Translations under genes and position numbers: made by a program | Part shown: positions 10,621 to 23,400 of the stretch, in pieces | Layout of the letters: each line of letters starts with the position of its first letter | How positions within the stretch are numbered: position 1 is the stretch's first letter | Source of the DNA: Istiophorus platypterus | Lineage: Eukaryota; Chordata; Actinopteri; Istiophoriformes; Istiophoridae | Assembly (NCBI GenBank): GCA_016859345.1 | Contig: CM029129.1 | Coordinates: 19,105,446 to 19,169,445 of the forward strand | DNA length: 64,000 bases | Reading direction: 5' to 3' | The notes under the pieces: generated by a model | The model's input: the letters and a program-made list of their open reading frames with translations, nothing else | What the model was told of the DNA's origin: nothing | The model's database searches: none

Positions 10621-13078
10621 CAGTGAAAAGTAAGGAAAGAGGTTTTTTGGAGGGTAAAATCAAAACTTCAGAAAAAAGCGCAGGGAAAAAATAGTAAAAT
10701 GTGAATAAAAATACTACCATGTTATCTCCTCATATAGATAAAAAATAAAGGCAGAAGATTATAATATTTATAAAGGAGCAAATTTAAAAACACAATTGCA
10801 CTGTGACAACAGCTGCAACTTGTGTGTTTCAAGTGCTGTTCTTTGTGGTGTCAGAAATGCATTAGTAGCATTGGAGGGAGAACTTCTGCCAGGGTTCCAG
10901 ATGTTGCAATAATCAAAACAGGGAAATTTAATTACACAAGCGAAGTTTGATAAATGAGGTTGATAAAGAAAACTTCCTAAATGCCTGTGGACGACTGTAA
11001 TGTTGAGATTTAAGCTTTATTTGACTGAAACCAGATGGCTGCTGCTCTGCTCCGCAGGCTAAAGAGGGTTCCCTACAGGCTGCGGGGTAATACAAATGAG
11101 ATAAACGGCAAAGCAGAAAATACAGTGAGAGCATTTGAAAACGTGTACTTTTAATTTTGTTCCCTTAGGGGTGGGGGTTGGGGGGGTGGGACTCTTTCAG
11201 GTTTGAGTGAGGAATGAAGGCAGAGTATCACATCAATCCATGACACAACTTCATTGATCATCTTAAATACCACTAGGTGCATTCATTCATACAAGTACAA
11301 TACACCAGCTCAACCTAGAAAATATTGATTGTACACAAATAAAATATTCTCATTTTATAAATCTTCATTTTGGTGATAGGGGGAGGAATTTCAGAAGGGG
11401 CATGTCTGGAAAAGAGGAGTCACATTTTTGTTAATATTGCTATGTGGTGGTCAAACAGACCAGGAGCTAGTCAGTGAAATCTGCAATTTTAGCCATAAGT
11501 GAGTGGCCAGTGTCTTATTCAGTAATTTTCTTTTTCAGCTTGAATAAAATACACCCTGTTGACGCACTGACACATAAGAATTCAAAAGACACAAGCCCCC
11601 CAAATAAAAAAAAAAAAAAGAAAAAGATCCTTCAGTCCATTTCTGATATTTGCTTTTCATCAAAAATCAAATCCACTTCCTTTCATAACTGTCCTTACGA
11701 GTGCAGAATTAAAAGTAAACGCAAAAGCATGGTTTCACACCGCTCCGTGCGAGCTGGCAAGCAGAAGGCCGAGAGCTGAGCATCAATGCTTTCACACGTA
11801 TCTGCACCACTGCTCCGGATCACCGTCTGCCATGCAAATACAGAGGCGAGGACCTGGAGGACTGACATGTTAACTGATGGAGATTTCATGGAGCTCTCCC
11901 TTCTGTTCCTAGAGTTAAATGCAGCATTGTAAAACATTCATTATACTGGATTATCTTCATTTGACTTCACGGAGGTTTGACACAATGAAATTAAATAACG
12001 TTCCATCAGTTATTATAGAATTTCTTTTTGTTTTGCAGGAGATCAGTTACAGATTTCGTTTAGCCTGAAGCATGTTTTCGTGTCGGTGTGTCGTCATAAT
12101 GCAAAATGCCTTGAATGTCATACTCATGAACTGAGTAATTGGCACAAACCAGAAGTCCCAGCAAACATTATGTTGATTCCAACAGATAAACACATACAAT
12201 GAACGTAATAAATACAGTGATGCATAAAAATTCGACGTTACATTTGTAGTACCGAACCAATATTTCTTGGCAATACCTTCTCTTAATTGTCAACAATTCA
12301 TGATTGTTTACTATTGTTATACTAAGACAATGTTCAAGTTACAGGTGATAAAACAAATCATGAATAATTAGCCTTAGCCGAATCAGCAACTAGTTAATTA
12401 GAGGATTTTATGTTGAAATATTAGTAATATTAGACAACTTCAGTAATCTTCAGTGTGAAGAAAGGTAAACACAGAAAAAATATATTCTAAGCAAACAAAA
12501 TGTAATGAGTTCCTTTTAAATATAGTCTGTTAGACAATTACATAAAGGAAAGGATCCATTCAAGTTTGTTGGATCTTAACAGACACTGGCACACCTATCT
12601 TACATTAGGTCAGCTGTCCCACAAAAGCGTCCTCAGTCCACAGCGAGACCGAGCCAATCAGTGTTGCTCAAATGACCTATGAAAACGTAGCAAGGGTCAT
12701 CATCCAATACACACACCTCTCTCAGTTCTCTTTGGATAAATAAAACACAACTGATAAAGACTCAAACCAGCGTAACTTTGGGAAGCTGTGGCAGTGTTTC
12801 CTTAAACAATTGTTGCATATACGTGCGTAAGTTGAAGAATTTTCAGGTTACAGTTTAAATCTGCAGCATTTTTGATATTACAGACTAAACGCTGCAGCAC
12901 TTGCAGCCTCAACACCAGAACACATTGCCCTAACAGTATAGCTACCCTTTACTCGGACGCATAAGACGTACAGCTGATTAGAACTAAAATAATTAGAAAA
13001 TAAAGAGGTGAAAGTCGAATTAACCTTACACTAAACACAGCATTGTCTTTTTTATAAACTACAAACAATCATATAATA
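10621..13078. other. Intergenic spacer between arfip2 and the formin
   Basis: The interval is AT-rich and non-coding. Open frames in it (for example 11474-11779 and 11695-11937) show no domain or splice context. It includes a poly-A run near 11608-11620 and a compact G-rich tract at 11168-11190. The spacer is short because both genes run leftward, so it holds the formin's upstream region and arfip2's termination region. Confidence 0.6.
11168..11190 (+). other. G-quadruplex-type G-tract
   Basis: Four G-runs of 4, 5, 7 and 3 are separated by loops of only one or two T residues on the plus strand. This is the classic short-loop G4 pattern. It lies about 550 bp upstream of the predicted formin first exon, on the non-coding strand of that gene. 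Confidence 0.6.
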
Positions 13079-13084
13079 TTTATT
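13079..13084 (-). promoter_or_regulatory. Candidate poly(A) signal of arfip2
   Basis: TTTATT on the plus strand (AATAAA in the transcript) is the first canonical hexamer I find after the arfip2 stop. It implies a 3'UTR of about 760 nt, covering roughly 13060-13843. Confidence 0.45.
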
Positions 13085-13843
13085 TCAAAATTGAAAAAGT
13101 ACTTAATTTGAAATGTACATTGATTTGAAATGTCTGCACATTCCTTTCCAGTGTACCATACCAACCCCTTCAAATGTCATTTAATTTTCTGAACTTAGTA
13201 TGTTAGTTCATATTTAAGGAGGCACACAAGGAGAGTGATAAGGTTGAAAGAGTTTTTATGTAGCGTCAGGTTACATCTGAACGTGTTTTAATGTTTTCTT
13301 TTTTTTTTTCTAACCGTCTTTCCGTCTTTACTCATCTGTCTCCTAAGATGGTGTGGGGTTGAAGTTTGAACTCAGAGCACTGGGAGCACTTGAGGAGTAT
13401 AATAGTGGCCATAAAAATGACTAAAGCAAGCGCACACAGCAAAATAGTGTTGGGATAGAAAGGGGGCTGAGGTTAAATGGGAGAGAGGGAAGGGAGAGAC
13501 GAACAGTTGCTCCGGGAACAAAGCACAGGGAGAAGGTTAGAGTGAAAAAAAAACAACAGGAAGTAGGGAAGAGAGGCACTAATAGCCCCCTGACTGTTCA
13601 TGAAACTGGCCACGCTGTTTCCACGCTGCATTCAGCCCATTCATCAATAAAACCCTGAAATTCATCCGTCCCATCCTCCTTCATCTGTCCAATCATCCAG
13701 CCACACGCTCATATCATATCTTCATCCGCCCGATTATCTGTGTGCGTTTCCTTCTGTAGTGGTCCTCTGTAAGTAGGGGGTTTCGACAGGTAACAGGTGG
13801 TGGTGGTCAAGAAGGAGGCTGCAGGAGGTCCAGCGGGGCCCTC

Positions 13844-16800
13844 TCATTGCTCCTCTAGCCAGGAGGGCTTGTCGGCCCCCGGGGGCCTCAACTTTATGTT
13901 GAACTGCTTCAGCGTTTGCTCTAGCTGCTGCTGGTTGCCAGCGAAGTATGCTGAGATGGCATTGTGAAAGAGCAGGAGCTGCTTATGCATCACCTTCACC
14001 TGGGAGACGAAGACAATGGAGTTTAGTTTGTGTATTTCATCACAAAGAAAACACATTTAGTTAACCTGGATTTTTTTTTTGCACCTTAAACGCTGATGAT
14101 GATGTAGACCTGCCACACAAACTGACCTTATTCTCCTCCAGGAACTTGAGTTTAATAGTGACGTCTGAGCGGAGGCGTTCATACTTTTCCTTATGCACTT
14201 GGTACTGCTGCTGAGCAGCATCTATACGGGCCATGGCCACAGCATCCCTTGGACCCATACTCAGTTCCTCCAGGTCTGACCGGTAGGCATCAAACTCCAG
14301 TCTATTATAAAAGCAGAGACGATAACAGATTTTCGAGATTAAGAGTGTATTTAATTCAAATATCCAGGCCGATTGTTGATTAAAAGTATAATTACAAGGA
14401 AAAACAACCCTATTTGTCTGGTCCTTATATTAACAAATACAATTCTTAGTCTATATACATATGTTTATATAATTTATTCTCGTTAATCCTGATTGAAAAA
14501 AGTTTTATTATCATTTTTAAACTTGCAATAACTGATTTGTGGCCACATAATCACCTTTTAAATGCATATGGTGAACTTGTTGGCAAAAAGTTGTTTATTT
14601 ACACATCCAGCAGTTAAGAAGTAACTTTATCTTTCATTTGGAGTCTGTTTCTGGCCACCAGATGTCCAGTGTTCAATCTTTCTAACTGTTTTTGGGAAAT
14701 ATGCAGCTTTTTAGCGGCTATAAATTCCACTGTGTTCACCAGCTTGTCTCTACCTGTGTCTGTCTGATGTTTGGTGTTAAGCAGGAAGCATACAGAGGAG
14801 TTTTTAGAGTTTTTTTTGCTGAAAAAAGCTGAAACCGATGCTACAAGATCACTGAGACTAAACCAAAACAGTGAAATTGTATATCAGATAGATAAACAAT
14901 GAGCTACATTTTCATATTGTTTTACAATGTCATGGATACAGGACAATTAATTTTTCTGTGTTCATTATCTGTCTACACATCTTTGCTGATCCAGCCTCTT
15001 AGATGAAAAGAATAATTAAGGTACTGTGTGTCCTTACCTGGCATTTTCATACATCTTGATTGTCATCAAGGTGTCCTCCATGGTCTTATTGACTAGTGTG
15101 TTGATGCTGGACACAAAGAAGTTAATGGCACCAAGTAGAGTCTCCCCGTTCTTACACAGCAGCTTCTGAGTCTCGGCATTGTAGCCAAACTCATCCTGTA
15201 CAGAAAAAACAAGGTGTTAATGCGCTACACAACACAAATGGTTTCAAAGCTTTTAAATAAAACCTATGATAAGTACACTGACAATGTACTACTAACGTAG
15301 CTCACCAGGTTCCTCACACTGTGTTATTCAACTTTTAAGATGGGTGAAATAAAAAAAAAAACAAAAAAAAAAAAATCAATTGTGTGGCCTCACCCGTAGC
15401 TCTGGAGATTTCTGACTGAGGTCAGCAAAGGTGTCACCCAGCGCGTGCTGCGTCTGCACCATGTTATAGAAGTGGTTGGTCAGCGCTCTGGCCAATCGCA
15501 GCACATTCTCATATTTCCTTTTGGTGTCCCTCAGCACCTCGATCTGGGCCTCCAGCTCCAGGTCCACAGTCCGGGAGCCCCGACCAAAACGCTCCGAGAT
15601 CATCTGCTTTGTACACTGACACAATGAAGACAACGCACAAGACGTATTAGAGACAAAGTAATTAATTTCTTTGACTTTTTTATCATACTTCTTTAAGACA
15701 AGGGGAGAAGGGCATCTGGGTGAGAAACACAGCAAGGAAAATTATTAGATGCAGGAGATCCTCAGGCACACACAAAAATAAAAATCACCAAGAAGCACTC
15801 ATCCATTCACAGTTGGTTAACATTACAGATACCTTGTAAGTATTGAGACCCCACTTCTTCATCGTTTCTAGTTTCTCCACAGCCACACCGCGGGTCATTT
15901 CCTCTGCCGTCACTGACGAGCTGCTGCTGCTGTGGTGCATGTTGGAACCTGAGGGATGGGACCGACACGCAGAAACAAGAGAACATGGTAAACAACAAAG
16001 ACAAGCAAAAGAAATATACATTCAGGTAGACATCAAGATTAATCCCAAACAAGAATAGAGCAGACTCAGAGAAAAGTGCATTAAAACTCTGCTGCATTCA
16101 GTAAAGACTGAACTAAGGGTGCTTGAACCATATTGATCACCACTAACCCTTGAACCACTGTCAAACATTCAGAGGATTGAAATAGAGTTAGTGAGTGAGT
16201 AGCAAGAATATGCAGAGAAATAAACTGGCAGGAAATATTGCAAACACAGAGGAAAGCAACCTTGATATTGTAGACATAGAACTGTGATAAAAGGTGAAAA
16301 TAGTGGAGATAATTTGGGTCAGTGCTAGAATGGAGATGGAGGGAGGAATAGTTGTGAGTATGAATTGGAGTATGGTGTGAGACTAGGATTTACAATTTTT
16401 GTTTGTTTTTTGAAATTGAATTACTATTTTTTTTCTGGATTTCAAATGACAGATGGTTATTTAGGGTTTAAACATGAGTTGTTATTGAGGTTGAAAAAGT
16501 GTGGCAAAAATGGAATGATAAAGTAGGATGATATTTGAGGGGGGAGAGCAGGGACATGCACAAAAGTAAAGCAACAAAAGGGAGAAGAGGAGGATGAGGA
16601 ACATGTAGGAGGGAACTGTGAAAGGGAGTTGGAGGAAAAAGACAGACAAGTACAAAGATGAAAGACATTTAGTGCACGACAGTTGGTGAACAATGCCGAC
16701 AAATAAGTGATGGTGAAGATGGGGGCAGTTTGAATTGCAGAAGTGCTAAATGGATCTTACTTTTATTAAATGATAATGACAGAAATGGAGGGCTCTAAAA

Positions 16801-17467
16801 GGTTTACCAAAGCTCTTGCAATAATATCTTACTTTTGCCATTTACATTCAAGAGAGACACCAGATTCTCTTTTGGCACATGGAAGTAAAGAGATCAGATT
16901 ATGAGGTTTTGAGCTACTCAATATACAAAAAAAGTGTAGACCCATTAAAGGATGAGTTCATAACTGCAAAAAAACAACCAGGAAATAGATGAATAATATG
17001 TAAATGAAATGCTGGGAAGGATAAAAGCCATATTATGTCCAAGAAAAGGAGCAGAAAATAGAAAAAAATAAACATCATTTCTCTCTGCTGAAAAAGAGAG
17101 TTAGATGAAAAGGGAAAGAGAAGCTGGTTCCCAGTTATCTAAAAAAAGGCCCATTCTTTGTAAAGAACATCTTTCCAAAATGAGACAGCCATCATGTGAG
17201 AAATATCCATTAGTCACACTGTGTATTGTAGTTGATAGGAAAAGTTCTTGCAAACGGAATCTTACCAAACAGCTTTTACAGACTGGATATTCTAGATTCT
17301 TTAAAACAGCCAGCGTTGCTAAAAATGATCCTATCGCATTTTGGAAATAAGCTCTCCATTATTAATAATAATTAGGTCTGAGGAACCACCTAATCCTGTA
17401 ACTGGGATCCTTTTGTTAAACTCTGCATTGTATCGCACAGCAGGGCCTGAGAGATAGAGAGAGAGAT

Positions 17468-17498
<31 letters not shown>

Positions 17499-20400
17499 TC
17501 GGACAAAGATGTAGAATTATTATTATCAAATAAGAGGAAAGATGGTGTTATTAAGTCCCTCTGAGAATGGGTGTACAGCTACATGACCTAAGTTAAAGCC
17601 CTGAGCTAAAAACTTACATTAATCCCTCAGCAGACCTACAGTACCATACAACACATTGGCAAAAAGACACATTATCACAAATAGTGGGTTGTAACAATGT
17701 TTGACATCAGGTACCAAAGGAATTTTCAACTTGATATGGTTTCAGACCACTCCCGGACATTAAGGAACAATTAGATTTTTGATAATGACCTTGTCCTTTA
17801 GTACCATTACTGCACAGTTACAGTGTTACAGTGTTATCTGCAAATTTGAGATGGCTGAACGCATAAGAGGGCCAGTTTAGGTTATAGGTCCATGAGTTTT
17901 GAGGACTCAACTGTAACCAAAACACTGAATAGAAGTTTATCAAAGTATGGGACAGGACTTTTGAACCCTCAAGCTTTATCAGGGCCACAATCATTTTGTC
18001 TCTTGTTACAACAGCGAGTACAGTACAAACACTTTATGAAAATTTGTAATCTATGAGGAATGTGTGCTTTGCATGGGCTGTGGGGAGAAATCAAATATGT
18101 AAAGTGCTGTTGTCTGTCTAAATACATCCCTATGCAGTTGCACATGATTGCATAACATGTTTAAAAAGGTTAAAAAAAGAAACATTAGAATGGTATTTCC
18201 ATTTGGTTCAGTGATTATAGTCAGTTTTCAAGTAGTGAGTGGCTTTTTTTTTAATTCTTTTTTCTTTGGACACAGTTTTGGTTCAAATGCAGTCAATATA
18301 TCACTATTGGAGCACTTTGATACCGGGTGTGTGTGTTTTTTTTTTGTTTTACATCAGTGTTCAGTAGCTCATTACTTACACTACCACCCCTGTTTTATCC
18401 CTTATCTGCACATAGAACCATGTACTCTTAGGAAAACAAACCAATGATGTAAAATTCCAGATACAGTGAAGCCCCAATTCTAGTGATGGATCAGTGCCAA
18501 CTGTTCACAAATTACCATAAATTAATTGCAGCGTTATCTCATAGGAAGACTGAAAGGAGGTCTGAGAAATGAAACACAACATGGCCCCATGAATTATCTC
18601 TCACAAAGACTCCGGAGTCAGAGAAGGAGCACAGAGTCAACAAGAGAAGTCAAAAACAGGAGAGCGGCAGTTTGGCTGGGAATAGGCTGAAAAGATGTCA
18701 GAAACTAGTGAGAGAGACAAAGAGAAAAGTAGGACTCTACCTTTGATGGAGCTGGTGGGGATGATACCCTCTGCCGTTCCTCCATACCCGCCTGATACGA
18801 TGCTGGTCTCATTTAGATTGGGACCCGATACCATCACCTGCTGTAGGTCCTGCAAATTTTAAACGGCAAAATAAAAAATAAAAAAAAAGAAGAACAAAGG
18901 GAGGGGTTTTGGGTGGGTTGGGGGTAGGGATATGTAAACAGGTGATTATGACTCAAGTGTTACAATCAGGTAGTGCAGACAATGTAAGTTAAAGGCTTAT
19001 TCACTAGAGGGGGACAAACACTACTATGTTAGGAAAGCTGGTCAGTACACACAAGCTTCAGTCAGTGTCTCACTTCATCTACTTATCTGGAAGCCAGCAG
19101 GGAAAACTATAAAGTGTGTGAAAGACAGAAAACACACCACTAAAGTGCACAGTCAATAGTAAACCTGAGGATCTGAGCTGTATCCCCTGCCATGACGCTG
19201 CTGAGAGCAAGCAAGAAGACTTACATGCCACAGCTGGGACAGGCTTAAGATACTAACCCGAGCAGTCACTTCAATGATCTATGCGGCAGGAAATGCTCAA
19301 GCAAACTCCTTTCCCATTCAAAAAATAATCACCAGTGTAGCTCTGGATCATGAGGGGAACGGTGTGACGAGCCACATGATCCGTCTTGTGTGTTTTCTTG
19401 AATTAAACTCACTGTTTTCTTTTGTCTGCCTTCCTGCTCGTGTATCAGCTAGTTAAAAAAAAGAAGAAAAAAAAAAAACATTCATGAGGGATTTACAGAA
19501 AACGAATATCTGGCCTGAGCAGATTTCTCACTTTGGCAAAGAATATGTGAACCTTGGTTCCTAAAACAAACTGGTTTAAAATGTATTCATGCCTGCATCA
19601 TTTCATTTGCTACAAACACTACACTGTAACTCAATTACAGGCAAAGACCCAAATCGCCCATCGGAAAATGGGTTGGGACTATGGTATATAGGACACTTCC
19701 TGAAACTTTGGGCTTAAGACTCTGCAGGAAGATTGAGACAACAAGCCTACAGGAGAATGCTCTGGAGGGGAGGCAGCCATTTCCTTGTTGTAAACAAACA
19801 CAAAGAGTATGTTTGAGGCTTCAAAAAGGGATGTGAAAATATAGCGGCTGTAATTTGTGCCATTGGAGGTCAAACAGGATTCAAAGAGGGAAATGAGCGG
19901 GACGAAAATGATCCTCTATCAACAAAAGTGTCAAGGCTCCTCTTCAGGGCCTTGTCTGCTTGTCAAGATAGTCATGGCGCATCCTCACTTGACTTTCTCG
20001 CCATATCACACTTACATTTCATGTTAAAACTGACACATCAACTGGCACATTGAAAAAGAACAAGAACAAGTCAAGTCGAATCACATCAGCATTAGTATAA
20101 CCAGATGATTATTAGTTTTCAACCAACACCCGGCTAAATAATTAAGGGGTCACATTCCCACATCACCCAAGTTAACACAAACACAGAGAATCTGGGCTAT
20201 ATTAGTTCACACAAGACAACACAAACTAGATGGTTTTGAATCTAATAGTCATGGGAAACACATTTTTATGTTGAGTTCTAAGTGTTAGCTGTCAGCTATT
20301 TTTTTTTTTTTTTGACACTAGTCATTTTGAGGGATATCTCTCAAAACATGTCTAGTTTGAGAAACTTCCTTCCAGCTCAAATTAGTAGGAGTCAAGTTAA

Positions 20401-23400
20401 CAAGCAGCACAATTCAAGCTGCACAGTGGTTTGCCATAAAAATGAAATTTCAGACATTTTGCGAACGGAACCAACATGGCGATGTGAGGCAATTTGATGC
20501 CGCATCGATTCAAACCACTGAGCAGTGCTACACACCAACACAAACACACAGACACACACACACAAATGCACAAATGGCCTGCTCACCCTGGTTCCTCTGG
20601 AGCTCCCTACCTTCTCATCTAAGCTCCACTGCAGTTTTGCAGCCTGCACAGAGATGGAGGGGGGAGGGGGGTAAGGAAGGGGGAAGGGGTTGATAAACAC
20701 AACAAGAACGACAAAAAAAAGAAGAAACAAATAAAAAAAAAAAAAAGAAAGGAGACAAAAAGAAAAATCCATGACTGAAATTATGAAACGAGATAGAAAG
20801 ATGTAAAAGAAACCGCAGAAAAACTTATTGTAATGTCCACAGACAGAAGAGATGTAAGATGGAGAGCAGTGATGACTGATATCACAGGTCAGGTCAGGAC
20901 TCAGCATTTCGCTGGAATATGTCAAAGTTTCCAGTGGATCATCTAGTCCACTTGGTGACCATATTTTGCTTGGTGTGTTACCACTTTCCGTGTATAATGT
21001 GTTACCACAGCTTTGCCATGATATTATTCCATCACTGTCTGGAAAAAGAAAACACTGACTCTAATTCAACACTGTAAAATGGATATATTCATTTACAAGA
21101 CATTTACAGACATTAACATTGAGTGAGAGGGGAAAAAAAAAAAAAACAAGAAAGAAGAAACTGTGTACACATAGACAACATCCAAACAAACGCAAATTTT
21201 GAGTGGCCAAACTCCAGGTGGCACACTTTGATTACCAGGAGAGAGAAGACTCTATTTCACCAGTTTAAACTGGGTCATTTCAGGAGTGGCCAATTGGCCT
21301 TCATCAAAGCAACAGTGCCAGTCTCTGCAGCCTACAATGATAGTTTTCAACATTTAACATCATGCGGAGACGGCTAGTTTAACCACATATACACTGAACC
21401 AACAACCAAGAAACATGTTAAAAAGGGAGGACAAAACCTGTTTAACTATCATTTTGCCATTTTCTCCTTCGTCCAGCCTGTGTATCCTTTCTTTTTAGAG
21501 ATCTGCCTCATGTTGTGGCATCTGTTCAGTGTGGGAGAGAATGCTGACGCAGACACTGATCCCTCCCTGGACACTTTGTTGACACAGTGCCTGTTCCCTA
21601 AGCTGAAAGAAACTACAGCAACCTTTAAGTCATAAATTAAACTGGTTGTCATGTAACAGTGAGGTCTGGTAGGCTTATGAAGATGTCTTGCCTGCTTTAC
21701 TACAGATCTTGCACCAAAGAAACAGAATGCTATTGAATGATAGATATAGGCTAGATAGCTGTCTATATTAAAAAAAAAAATCCAAACCACTATTTCTTTT
21801 AAAAATAACTGAGATGCTTTGCAATTCTAACAATTGAATTGGGAAAACTCTGTTGAATTTCTGAACAGACACCAGTGATCCGCTGTGATTCTCTGCATGC
21901 TGTTGCCAGGATGCTGCTGGCGGTCAGTCCAGTCAGGCTGTCGGACACCATCCATGTTCTGACACGAGCGCTAAGCTACAGCATCTGAAACCAGACTTCT
22001 GCTCTTCCAGAACCCGTCAGTCTTTGTGTCTGTGTGCATGAGCGATGCAAAGTGCTGCAGCTCTAAAACCAAGTGCTGCACACAGCATCAGATACCGATC
22101 TGATTTCAGAGGGCTTCCACCCAAGGACAAAGCACAGTCAGTCTCAGATTAATTGCAGAGTTGCTATGACAACTGGTTAATATCCAGCACTAAACAGTGA
22201 AGCTAAGCACATACATGCACACATTAAACTGAAGTAGCCACACCAAAATGGTGGAATACTTGCTTCTCTATGCCAGCTTGGTGAGAAAGAAGGGTTTTCT
22301 TTCCCTACAGAAGTGGAGCAGCATAAAGTTTGGTGAGCAAATAACACAATTAACTGCCAGCGCTTCCACCAGGATCTTACGTCTGTTTGACTAGCAAGGT
22401 GTGCCCTTGGATGCATGAAAATTAACAACCTCTTCCACTTTACTTATTCTGAAGCTCCACTGTTATTTCATTTTAACCACCTCTGACTGAGACACTCGTG
22501 AAAAGGCTGGAGACAGAATGTTTGTGTAGTGTCTTCTGCCTTAAAACGAAGCCAACTTGAACTTATTCTTTCTGTAAATGAATGCTTGCCGCCTGTAGAG
22601 AAACAACTTCATCTGAGATTTTAGCAATTCACTTTGACACCTAGTGTTCAGGTTAACCAAATACACCCTAGATGTATCTGCAACCCCTGAACATGAGGCC
22701 ACATGTGCTGTTAATGGGAACAACTGGTTCCCAAGAAGACATCTGGACTCCAACGCCTGATTTCCCAGTAGGTAATCTTTCCACATTTGTACCTAAGCAA
22801 GCTAAGGAGCAGATGGACCTCTATCAGTGTATGATGGGCAGTACATAATAGACAACGGGTAAATCAAGGCAAACAAAAATATTGAAGTTCACAGCAAGAG
22901 ACTGGAATACAGCTTCAGAATGACTGTTCTGCTCAGTTGAATAAAAGGACATTAAGGCAACAGAGTGGTAATATGGTGTGAACGACAGGAAAAGAGCCGT
23001 CTCAATTCGCTAATCTTGTGATAGCGGAGAACACCACCCATAACCAATGTGTCAGCTTCAAACAATGAAGGCCACACATTTATCCGTCACACTGGGATAA
23101 AACAACAGTAATGCTACGTAGTGATGTCAGCTGTTTACATAGGTAGGCTTGGTCTGCTTCATGCGCTCTCATTCGAATGATTTAGTATAAGCTTCAGGGG
23201 TTTTACTGTATCACCGAATACATCAAGTTAAGGCTATTGTTAGAATTTTCTTAGGTAAAAAAATAAAGTAAAAGGCACAGAAAAAGTATTTGGGTGCCTG
23301 AGAAAATAACTGAAAGTTATGATAATTACATAGTAAATCTTACACTTAAACTTGCACTAAAATTCACGATAAACAAATCCTTTAAATGAATATATATCTA

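Noticed and set aside
20392..20925. 177-codon minus-strand open frame
   Set aside because: Only the 33 nt at 20611-20643 have exon signals. The rest is intronic polypyrimidine and poly-T sequence that happens to lack stops.
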